DNA of 64,000 nt from Alphaproteobacteria bacterium bin52. Lineage in GTDB: Bacteria; Pseudomonadota; Alphaproteobacteria; Thalassobaculales; Thalassobaculaceae. Each line of letters opens with the position of its first letter. Within the stretch, counting starts at the first letter, position 1. Position numbers and translations under genes: made by a program. The DNA is taken from positions 1 to 64,000 of the forward strand of contig MPMT01000006.1 in the NCBI GenBank assembly GCA_002238645.1, written 5' to 3'. Positions 38,253 through 45,159 of the stretch are shown one piece after another. Under the pieces are notes generated by a model, which searched no databases, was not told the DNA's origin, and worked only from the letters and a program-made list of their open reading frames with translations.

Positions 38253-39626
38253 TCAGGACAGGGCGCGGCGCATGTGGTTGATGAGATCGACCCTGGTGAT
38301 GATTCCGAGGAACCGCGTACCGTCTACCACGATCGCTACCTTGTCGGCACGAAACAGTGTCACCAGATCGGAGAGCCGGCCATCGACAGGCATCAGGTCG
38401 AGCCGCTCGGTCATGTGCCGGCTTGCCGGGTCATTGAACACTTCCGGCTGGCCGTGGACCGCCAGCAGGATGTCCTCCTCGTCCAGCACCCCGGCGACAG
38501 ACCCGTCGTCAGCCAGGACCGGCACCTGGCTGACTTCGTTGGCGCGCATCCTGCTGTAGGCCGTGTTCAGGGTGTCGGAAGGCGACACCGAAATCACCCG
38601 GCCCTGATCCGCCCGGTTGACAATCAGGTCGCCCAGATCTCCCGCCATGGCGCGTTCGACCAGTCCCTGCTCCACCATCCATGCCGGGTCGAAGGCCCGG
38701 CCCAGGTACTTGTTTCCGGTGTCGCACACGAAGGTGACCACCCGCATCGGCCTGGTCTGGCGCCGGCACCACCGCAGCGCGCCCGCCAGCAGTGTTCCGG
38801 TCGAGCTGCCAGCCAGGATGCCCTCTTCACTCAACAGCGTGTTGATGGCCGCAAAGGCTTCTGAATCGGGCACGATCTCGGCGTCGTCGATGAGCGAGAG
38901 ATCAAGGTTGTCCGGAATGAAATCCTCGCCGATGCCTTCAACCAGCCAGGACCCGCCCTCGTAGTTCACCTTGCCGGTCATCACCGCCGGGCCAACCACG
39001 GACCCGACCGGATCCGCGACCACCACCTTGAGGTCGGGATTCATGCGCTTCAGAAACCGGCCGGTGCCGGTGATCGTTCCACCGGACCCGACGCCGGCGA
39101 CCAGCGCGTCGACGTCGCCGTCCATTTGTTCCCAGATCTCCGGGCCCGTCGTGGTCTCGTGCGCGAGCGGGTTGGCCGGATTGTCAAACTGGCTGGCCCA
39201 GAACGCGCCCGGCGTCTCGGCCACGATCCGCTCCGCCATGTCCTGGTAGTACTCGGGGTGACCCTTCGGCACATCCGAGCGGGAAAGCAGCACCTCCGCA
39301 CCAAGCGCCCTCAGGTGACGGATCTTGTCGAGGCCCATCTTGTCGGGAATGATCAGGATCAGACGGTAGCCCTTCCTCGCCGCAACCAGTGCCAGGCCGA
39401 GACCGGTGTTGCCAGCGGTCGCCTCAACGATGACACCGCCCTTGCGAAGCCTACCGTCGCGCTCGGCCGTCTCGATCATCGCGAGCCCGATCCGGTCCTT
39501 GATGGATCCGCCCGGATTCTGGTTCTCCAGCTTGACGAACAGCCGGCATGATCCAGCATCCAGTCGGCTCAGTTCGAGAACCGGGGTGTTGCCGATCAGT
39601 TTCAGTACCGAATCAACGGGTTTCAT
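38253..39626 (-). CDS. Cystathionine beta-synthase with C-terminal CBS domains
   Basis: 457-residue PLP enzyme condensing serine (or O-acetylserine) with homocysteine. The catalytic domain shows the Schiff-base Lys in NPGGSIKDRIG, TAGNTGLGLALVAA, the PLP-phosphate loop GVGSGGTITGTGRFLK and EEGILAGSSTGTLLAGAL. From about residue 335 two CBS (Bateman) repeats follow (DQGRVISVSPSDTLNTAYSRMRANEVSQVPVL...; RLDLMPVDGRLSDLVTLFRADKVAIVV), so activity may respond to an adenosyl ligand. No heme-binding N-terminal extension. ATG at 39624-39626. Confidence 0.93.
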   Translation of the reverse strand: MKPVDSVLKLIGNTPVLELSRLDAGSCRLFVKLENQNPGGSIKDRIGLAMIETAERDGRLRKGGVIVEATAGNTGLGLALVAARKGYRLILIIPDKMGLDKIRHLRALGAEVLLSRSDVPKGHPEYYQDMAERIVAETPGAFWASQFDNPANPLAHETTTGPEIWEQMDGDVDALVAGVGSGGTITGTGRFLKRMNPDLKVVVADPVGSVVGPAVMTGKVNYEGGSWLVEGIGEDFIPDNLDLSLIDDAEIVPDSEAFAAINTLLSEEGILAGSSTGTLLAGALRWCRRQTRPMRVVTFVCDTGNKYLGRAFDPAWMVEQGLVERAMAGDLGDLIVNRADQGRVISVSPSDTLNTAYSRMRANEVSQVPVLADDGSVAGVLDEEDILLAVHGQPEVFNDPASRHMTERLDLMPVDGRLSDLVTLFRADKVAIVVDGTRFLGIITRVDLINHMRRALS

Positions 39627-39687
39627 CCTCGTCTCCACAAGGTGGCGCACCTGGAGCGGGCCGGAATTCTGCCAGCCCAAACGCAGA

Positions 39688-39712
39688 CACCCCGGCGACG
39701 AGCGCCGGGGTG
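39688..39712. terminator. Perfect 10-bp hairpin
   Basis: CACCCCGGCG and CGCCGGGGTG form a perfect 10-bp stem with loop ACGAG. It lies about 60 bp upstream of the CBS start on the minus strand. No U-tract follows on either strand. It may terminate read-through from the decayed region on the right before the CBS promoter, or act as a leader hairpin. I cannot tell which. Confidence 0.45.
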
Positions 39713-39732
39713 CCGCGGAACAGGTCATGGCG

Positions 39733-39862
39733 CGAACCGAAAAAGGTCCCACTCATGGCACGAACCGAAAGCAGGTCCGTAGGGACGTACCCTATCTGTC
39801 GAACCGAAACGTGTCCAGCCTGACCACGTCGCGGACACCGGTCAGCAGCCCTTCGAACCGAA
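39733..39862. repeat. Four copies of CGAACCGAA, IS21-end-like array
   Basis: CGAACCGAA occurs at 39733-39741, 39761-39769, 39800-39808 and 39854-39862. The first two have longer shared flanks (TCATGGCRCGAACCGAAA). Between copies 2 and 3 is GGTCCGTAGGGACGTACC, itself an interrupted palindrome. Short repeated blocks like these resemble the multiple terminal repeats at IS21-family ends, and an IstB tail lies 1.7 kb to the right. I infer a remnant end of an IS21-like element; exact tips and target duplications are not visible. Confidence 0.5.
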
Positions 39863-39988
39863 CCGCATGGCTTCGACCGCCGCGCGCAGGTTGCCGCCCA
39901 CGTTGGGCAACCGTTCCGGCGTGGCCGGATCACCGGCAACCACGGCGTGCAGTCGGCATGTCGGTAAACCGGATGCATCGAGCCCCGT

Positions 39989-40117
39989 GAGTCGGGGAGC
40001 AAGGCCGACCTCCCGCACGTGGAAACCGGGATCAAGGGCGAGATGACCGAGGTCAGGAGCGAGCTCACGTGGAACAGGTTGATCGGCACGGCAGTCCTGG
40101 CGATTCCGGTCCCGCCG
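39989..40117 (+). pseudogene. Tail of a coiled-coil/transmembrane protein (DUF1640-like), fragment
   Basis: In this frame the translation is ESGSKADLPHVETGIKGEMT continuing EVRSELTWNRLIGTAVLAIP. The pattern 'KADL..VE..I..EM.EVRSELT' followed by a hydrophobic segment is that of small coiled-coil proteins with a C-terminal membrane helix, related to CCDC90/DUF1640, often found near toxin-antitoxin and IS loci. No start codon or N-terminal half is present and the end is degenerate. A fragment in the decayed region; identification is by pattern only. Confidence 0.35.
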
Positions 40118-40351
40118 TGTGACCGGCTCAACCAATCTCGACGATCCTGCCGGTTCAGTGGGGCCGACTTGCCTGGCCCGACGTCCTTCAAGTGACCGCC
40201 GCCGGGGCCAGTGTCCTGTCTCCCGTGCCATACCGGGACCCTTCCGCGGGGAACGCCCGGGAGGAGCCCAGCGTCAGCTGTCATCACCGAACGGAACCTG
40301 GCCACCGCCTGTCGGCAGACACTGCGACTGTGACCACAGGCCCGGGACGCA

Positions 40352-40900
40352 GTGCCGTTTGGTTCCCGCGCGCGCGGAACGCAGCGACCCGTTAGCGACT
40401 GGGGCATCGCCATCGTGCTCAAGGGCAACACGCTTCGTCATCCGGACCCGGCGAGATCGGTGTTTCCGCAACAACAGATGGCAGTCGATCTGCCGCACTT
40501 CGATGTCCGGGCGCTGTTCGAGGATGATCCGCAGCACCGCGTCTGTGCCCTCGGCTCCCTCCCCCACGTCATCTGCCGCGACGGCGGGGTACTCGCAGGT
40601 GACTGGAAAAGACCGGACCCAGCGCGAACGGAACGGGATGCCGCCATTCTGCCGATCGGGAAAGTACTGTGGAGACCGCTCCGGACTGGCAGCGACAGGA
40701 AATGCTCCCACCTGTTGCGAAACACCGCTGACGCCGCCCTGTCGCTGGTCAAGGCGACGATGGAGCGGCGTGGCTCGCCCGCCGACCGTAGCCATGACAT
40801 CGCCCGACTAGCCGCCGCCTTCGCCGCGCACCGGCCCGACGAAGGTGCACTGGCGGAGCGGATGGCGGTTCCGAACGGCAGCAGCCGCGTCCATCAGTGA
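40352..40900 (+). CDS. Hypothetical protein in the decayed region
   Basis: An open frame of up to 182 codons (GTG at 40352; other in-frame starts at 40415 and 40478). From about residue 20 the composition is protein-like, with hydrophobic/charged alternation (FDVRALFEDDPQHRVCALG, LRNTADAALSLVKATMERRG). The stop overlaps the GTG of the next small frame as GTGA, which supports real coding. Against this, an antisense frame over the same bases has equally coding-like statistics, and I recognise no family. It may be an intact accessory gene or part of an older one. Confidence 0.3.
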   Translation: MPFGSRARGTQRPVSDWGIAIVLKGNTLRHPDPARSVFPQQQMAVDLPHFDVRALFEDDPQHRVCALGSLPHVICRDGGVLAGDWKRPDPARTERDAAILPIGKVLWRPLRTGSDRKCSHLLRNTADAALSLVKATMERRGSPADRSHDIARLAAAFAAHRPDEGALAERMAVPNGSSRVHQ

Positions 40901-41058
40901 CGATGGACGAATTTTGGCCACCGGCCGCTCAGGCCGCTGGCTTTCGTCTTGGTGGAACCCTGGATGTCCGGATATCCGAGATCGAAAAGCAGGACGATGA
41001 CATGGCCGGACAGATTCCCGATCTGGCACGGGATGCAGCGTTTGACATGGCTGCGTGA
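40897..41058 (+). CDS. Small hypothetical protein (53 aa)
   Basis: A GTG at 40897 overlapping the previous stop (or the ATG at 40903) opens a short acidic protein with an amphipathic, charged C-terminal half (VRISEIEKQDDDMAGQIPDL). No family recognised. Size, acidity and coupling to the preceding frame would fit a small accessory partner such as an antitoxin, but nothing proves it. Confidence 0.3.
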   Translation: MTMDEFWPPAAQAAGFRLGGTLDVRISEIEKQDDDMAGQIPDLARDAAFDMAA

Positions 41059-41270
41059 CCCGATCTCACGAGCACACTGGCGAAACCCCAAGGCTGACGA
41101 GGGGCATCCGGCTCAAGCTGCGGCACAAACCGCGTTGGCGCGCCGGACGGGGCTGGCTTAGGCCATCGCGTCGTTCCGCAACAGGGTACGCCGGATGGTG
41201 GACGATTGGCCGGTCCCGACGCCGTTCGACGACATGTCGTGATGGACAGCGGTGTCGCGCCGGAATCGCC

Positions 41271-41435
41271 TCAGAAGCCGTAACGCATCGAGACGACGGT
41301 TTTCGTCTCCTCGGTATCCGCGGCCCTGACCCCGCTGATGGTGGCCTCGGCCCTCGCGTGGTTGACGCCGAGATTGTCACGGGCGGAGAGAAACCAGACC
41401 AAAGGGCGGAGCAAGATACTGCCACCACGGTCGTG
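41271..41435 (-). pseudogene. C-terminal fragment of a beta-barrel outer-membrane protein
   Basis: The minus-strand frame reads ...VWFLSARDNLGVNHARAEAT... and ends TEETKTVVSMRYGF then TGA (41271-41273). Alternating residues and a terminal aromatic Phe preceded by Y-G are the signature of the last strand of Gram-negative beta-barrels recognised by BamA. No start codon or upstream barrel strands remain: the frame loses similarity by about 41435. A truncated tail; whether it came from a TonB receptor or porin is unknown. Confidence 0.4.
41375..41394 (+). repeat. Left copy of a 20-bp direct repeat flanking the three-gene operon
   Basis: TGTCACGGGCGGAGAGAAAC here and TGTCAAGGGCGGAGAGAAAC at 44937-44956 match at 19 of 20 bases in the same orientation, 3.56 kb apart. 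Between them lie the ankyrin/IstB chimera and the intact secreted-protein operon. They could mark ends of an inserted segment, or be chance similarity in GC-rich DNA. Confidence 0.4.
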
Positions 41436-41542
41436 GGGTGAGGTGGCCCGAGGAGGTCGGGATTCGGCTTGAGACGGCCGGTGGCGGAAACGCAGGAAGG
41501 GCGTGGCCCGACCGGAGTTTCCGGCTCAGGACCGCGCGACGG

Positions 41543-41869
41543 TCAGCCCGTGGGGGCCGTTTTGCGCGCGTGGCTGTGGTTGAGGCGGAAGCTCTCGCCG
41601 TTCATTTCCAGGATATGGACATGATGGGTGAGACGGTCGAGCAGATCCGCTCCAGTCCGCCCCCGTTCGAGCAGAATGTCCATCATTTTCCACTTCCCGC
41701 CGCCGATGGCCTCGTGAAGTGATGTGGCCGCATCGGTTGATGATTGGGCGTTGACGTCTGCGCCAGCGTCGAGCCCCACGGCGCGCATTCGGTCGGCGAG
41801 TTTGCGGGTGCGGCCGGGGTCGAGCTCAACGTTGAGGAAACGCCGGATCTCGGCGGGTCGGGCGGCCAA
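41543..41869 (-). pseudogene. Chimeric remnant: ankyrin-repeat piece joined to the IstB C-terminus (IS21 family)
   Basis: One open frame contains two unrelated parts. Residues about 35-70 are an ankyrin repeat (GADVNAQSSTDAATSLHEAI followed by MMDILLERG). From about 41650 to the stop at 41543 it reads ADLLDRLTHHVHILEMNGES plus FRLNHS, the conserved C-terminal end of the IS21 helper ATPase IstB. No IstB P-loop or IstA is present. The junction sits at TGADLLDRL. It looks like the scar of an IS21 element lost after inserting in or beside an ankyrin gene. The only start is a TTG. Confidence 0.65.
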
Positions 41870-42003
41870 CCTGCCGAACCCAGGCGCCGATGGACCGAAA
41901 CGGTCTTCCCTCCCGAATCAGCCCCGTTCCTGAAGCTGGTCTTGCTAGTCGGCGACACCGCGCACTAGAGTCGCCGGGCACCCTGCAACCGGGAGGAAGC
42001 CCC

Positions 42004-42981
42004 GTGGACCCCTTCGTTCGTGCCGGAGCGCTCCTCCTGGTTTGCATTGCCTGGTCCGGTGAGCCGCAGCAGGCGTTGGCGGGTTCTTGTGACACGGTGC
42101 ATACGGTGACGGTGTCTCCTGAGGAGTACATGGAAGGTGTCTCGCTGACGGACCTGATGTCGCATCTGATCTCGACCGGACGGCGGATGGCCGTCGAGCA
42201 GGTAACGACGACGCGGGTCCTGAGCGCGAGCAGCGAGACAATTCACGATGACGACGTGGACTTTCGTTCCCATAGCTCAGAACGAGTTGTCGGTACGGTC
42301 AACTCCCACAAGGTTGTCGCTCGGGAGTTCGGGAAGATCGGCACCCGGGAAACGCTCCGCGTCACGCTACAGGTGGACGTTTGCGTGGGTCCGGCAGACC
42401 AGATCTGGTACGTCCGAATCGACGACCTGGTATCGGAGACGAAGGGAGATCTCGCGTGGATGAAGTCACGCCTGAAGAGCCCGACGGACAGAATCCAGTT
42501 GGTGCGCCCGGGAGAGCTGGGCGCAGAACATGCGCCGTACCGGATCGAGGGGCTCGCGTTTTCGGAGAAGGCCTCGGTTCACAGCTTTACCAATGACGAT
42601 CAGATACGCCGGTATGACCAGTGTGTCCAGACAAGGCGCTCGCAAGCCCAGACCCAGATGCAATTCCTGAACTCGTTTGGCCTAGGAAACTTCGGCTCGG
42701 TTGTGCGAGGTGCGGGTGACCCCTCGCGGGCCTGCGGGGACCGTCCTCGGCACACCAGAGGAAATAGACTGGAAGCGGAAGCGGTATTCGAGATCAAGAT
42801 CTGCGACACCCATATTGGAAATTGTCAGGTCGTTCGTCAGCGTCATGACTCCCGGACTATCGTAAGGACGAAGGAGGATGCAGAAGTCGCACATCGTCAG
42901 TTCTATCACGAAGGGTTCGGTTTCGTGGGAGCGATTGCTCTCCACACCCTTCAGCGGTCTCTGGGAATGCTCGACAGGTGA
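42004..42981 (+). CDS. Secreted protein of unknown function, first gene of a three-gene operon
   Basis: 325 residues. GTG start at 42004 behind GGGAGGAAG, then a Sec signal peptide (VRAGALLLVCIAWSGEPQQALA). The mature protein has a helix (LMSHLISTGRRMAVEQV), then long alternating beta stretches (SERVVGTVNSHKVVAREFG; ETLRVTLQVDVCVG), and six or more cysteines, so disulfides in the periplasm are likely. Helix 'A..A..qv' followed by strands with 'G.V.s..vv.e' and 'v.v.VDV' resembles FlgT/LPP20-type domains; that is inference. Base composition is more AT-rich than neighbours. The stop overlaps gene 2 by 4 nt (GTGA). Confidence 0.8.
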   Translation: MDPFVRAGALLLVCIAWSGEPQQALAGSCDTVHTVTVSPEEYMEGVSLTDLMSHLISTGRRMAVEQVTTTRVLSASSETIHDDDVDFRSHSSERVVGTVNSHKVVAREFGKIGTRETLRVTLQVDVCVGPADQIWYVRIDDLVSETKGDLAWMKSRLKSPTDRIQLVRPGELGAEHAPYRIEGLAFSEKASVHSFTNDDQIRRYDQCVQTRRSQAQTQMQFLNSFGLGNFGSVVRGAGDPSRACGDRPRHTRGNRLEAEAVFEIKICDTHIGNCQVVRQRHDSRTIVRTKEDAEVAHRQFYHEGFGFVGAIALHTLQRSLGMLDR

Positions 42982-43418
42982 GGGCAATCGTCGCGCTTCT
43001 GGCTCTGGTCGGAGCGAGCCCGCTTCATGCCGAGCAGTCCGGGGTTCTGCCGGCTCTGGAGGTGCAGAACTGCGCCGCCGGAGTCGACTACCACGTTCGC
43101 ATCAGGCTTCCCGCGGGGCCGCCGCTGGCGGTACAGATGCGTCGCGCGCGAAGTCAGGCGGTCCGGACGTTGACTCGACACATCTTTGGATCGGCAACGG
43201 CAAGCGTCGTTGCCGCGGAGTCCCGGGAAGGCGAGGAGATGGCGGTCAGCATCCGGCGCTTCGAGCGGACCGATGGTCTCTTTCGGGGCATGGTCCACCG
43301 GGGTAGCAGTGAGGGTGACTCGGGATTGGAATTCGCGTTTTCACTGTCCTTCCTGAACGAGCTTTCGGCTGTCGTACATGACCTCGTATGTGGACACGAA
43401 TTGAGGGAGACCCAATGA
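42978..43418 (+). CDS. Small secreted protein of unknown function, second gene of the operon
   Basis: 146 residues starting at a GTG overlapping the previous stop. A signal peptide is clear (RAIVALLALVGASPLHAEQ). A short mature protein follows with one Cys near the start (VQNCAAG) and one near the end (VCGHE), a helix MRRARSQAVRTLTRHIFG and then strands (MAVSIRRFERTDGLFRGMV, GLEFAFSLSFLNEL). The helix-then-strands order repeats that of gene 1 in miniature. No known family recognised. Its stop overlaps gene 3 as ATGA. Confidence 0.75.
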   Translation: MRAIVALLALVGASPLHAEQSGVLPALEVQNCAAGVDYHVRIRLPAGPPLAVQMRRARSQAVRTLTRHIFGSATASVVAAESREGEEMAVSIRRFERTDGLFRGMVHRGSSEGDSGLEFAFSLSFLNELSAVVHDLVCGHELRETQ

Positions 43419-44719
43419 ACAGCATAGTCAGAACCGCCTTGACTGCATGCCTTGTCACCCTCGCATGGGCGGTTGCGGCGTCTGGGGCCGGCGATGTCGG
43501 GAATCAGCATGTCGGAATGTACAGCCCTGGCCTGATTGCCGATTGGGAGAGAAGCCTTGGCGATAAGGGTCTTGTCCAGGGAGCGAACGAGCGCGACATA
43601 TACGTCGCGGTCGGACGAAATGCGGTGGAATTTCCGCCGGGCCATCCGGGGTTTCACGAGGCAAGGAGCGTTGCCTACGATATCGCGTATCTTCGGGCCA
43701 AGACGGAGCTCGTGAGGTTTCTCGGTGCGTCGATCGAGCAGAGCAACTCGTACGAAGCACTCGAGAACGCACAATGGTCGGACGGTCAAGGGGAGGCCCT
43801 GGAGCGGCTGAAGCAGGCGGACCGGATCTCGAGGAAGCTAAACGACCTTGAGGAAGCGAAGCTGGATCAGGAGCTTGCCAGTATCGACCCGGAATACGAT
43901 CCGGATCGGTACGGAAGCCGGGAAGAGAAGGAAAAGGCCTTCCGTGGCGCGTTCCAACGCCAGATTCGAGAAGTCGCGTCCAGCCACGTATCCGGAGCCC
44001 TTCCCCTTGAGGTGTTGGAGGGGCCGGTAGAAGACGGGAACTCGTACGAAATCTTGGTCGGACTGGTATGGAGTCCACGGCTGGAGCTTGCGGCTCGGGC
44101 CGTTTCCGGGGGCTACGCTCCTGCCCGCGCGGACGTGGCTGGGTTACGGATCGCGGACTGGTTGCCGAAAGAGGCGGATTTGCTCTCTGCGAGCTGGGGC
44201 GTTCACAAGATGATTGACGAGAACGGAGATCAGGTTTTTGTAGGATTTGGGCAGGCCGCACCCCGAAAGACCTCGGCATCTCGCCGGAGCCGGGCGGAGG
44301 AGGTGGCGCTCCGGCGCGCGGAGCTTCGCGCCAGGGGAGCCATCCGGGGGTTTGTCGGCGAGGTCGTAAGATCGGAAAGGTCGGAGGAGGGCGAGGAGAT
44401 CGCCATCGAGTACGCCGATGCAGCGGTCAGCGGGGCGATCGGCAGTACGTTTCTCGAGAAGCTGGAATCGAACGCGAAGGCCCTGACGATCACGGGTCTC
44501 ACGGTTGTCGGTCAGTGGATCCTGGCGCATTCTGCTGACAAGCAGCGGGTGGCGGTGGTGGCGGTGTCCTGGTCTCCGAGTGGCCTGGGCACGGCAAATC
44601 GGGTACGCGATGCGATGCTCGCCCCGGACAAGGCATCCTCGGCAAGACCGGACCCGAAGTCCGAAAAAGCGGATCCGAAATTGCTGCAGAAGGAAAACGT
44701 CAAGGTCAGGGACTTGTAG
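43415..44719 (+). CDS. Secreted two-domain protein of unknown function, third gene of the operon
   Basis: 434 residues with a signal peptide (ALTACLVTLAWAVAASGAG). Two similar domains: the first runs from DIYVAVGRNAVEF through a helix AYDIAYLRAKTELVRFLG to ILVGLVWSP. The second runs from QVFVGFGQAAP through EVALRRAELRARGAIRGFVG to VAVVAVSWSP. Between them is a charged coiled-coil-like stretch (RLKQADRISRKLNDLEEAKL), and the C-terminus is Lys/Asp-rich. The 'vG.g.A......A...A...l..fvG' pattern recalls LPP20/FlgT/SIMPL-like periplasmic domains. I cannot name a family. ATG overlaps the stop of gene 2. Confidence 0.8.
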   Translation: MNSIVRTALTACLVTLAWAVAASGAGDVGNQHVGMYSPGLIADWERSLGDKGLVQGANERDIYVAVGRNAVEFPPGHPGFHEARSVAYDIAYLRAKTELVRFLGASIEQSNSYEALENAQWSDGQGEALERLKQADRISRKLNDLEEAKLDQELASIDPEYDPDRYGSREEKEKAFRGAFQRQIREVASSHVSGALPLEVLEGPVEDGNSYEILVGLVWSPRLELAARAVSGGYAPARADVAGLRIADWLPKEADLLSASWGVHKMIDENGDQVFVGFGQAAPRKTSASRRSRAEEVALRRAELRARGAIRGFVGEVVRSERSEEGEEIAIEYADAAVSGAIGSTFLEKLESNAKALTITGLTVVGQWILAHSADKQRVAVVAVSWSPSGLGTANRVRDAMLAPDKASSARPDPKSEKADPKLLQKENVKVRDL

Positions 44720-45159
44720 CCCCGGCACCAGGGCGGACCCCTGCTCGGGGCCTTCTCGCCGCCTGACAGGCAGTTGACGCTGATACTGGACTTCCCCTCC
44801 GTGCCCTGATTCTGCCGCCGTGAAGCAATCACCAATGTGCGATGCACCCACCCCGCCGACTCCCCTGACCACCGATAGCTTCCGATGACAGGACCATCGT
44901 TGAAAGCAGGACGATGGCGCGGATCACCGCACCGGGTGTCAAGGGCGGAGAGAAACTGGAGATTCGCCTCTGACCGTTTATCCGTCGCAGGAGACGTCGC
45001 GCACGAAACGTGGGCGATACTCGTTGCCCCAGCTCGCAGGAGCGCGAGGACGAGTTCGGCAGTGGCTTGTTCGGAGGAAGCGAGGTCAGGCCGTGGACGG
45101 TCTCGTGCCGTTCCTCGCCGGTCTTGCGGATCCCCCGGCGACGTCGACCCTCCGCCGGA
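44720..45159. other. Gap between the secreted-protein operon and the amidase, with the right direct repeat
   Basis: About 440 bases without a recognisable gene. Shortly after the operon stop, 44729-44756 has GC-rich runs that may form a weak terminator. The right copy of the 20-bp repeat is at 44937-44956. Frames here are short or shadow-like. Confidence 0.5.

Noticed and set aside
42004-44719. Reading the three secreted proteins as a defence or toxin system
   Set aside because: No nuclease, protease, pore or immunity-type motif and all three are exported; an envelope complex is more consistent with what is visible.
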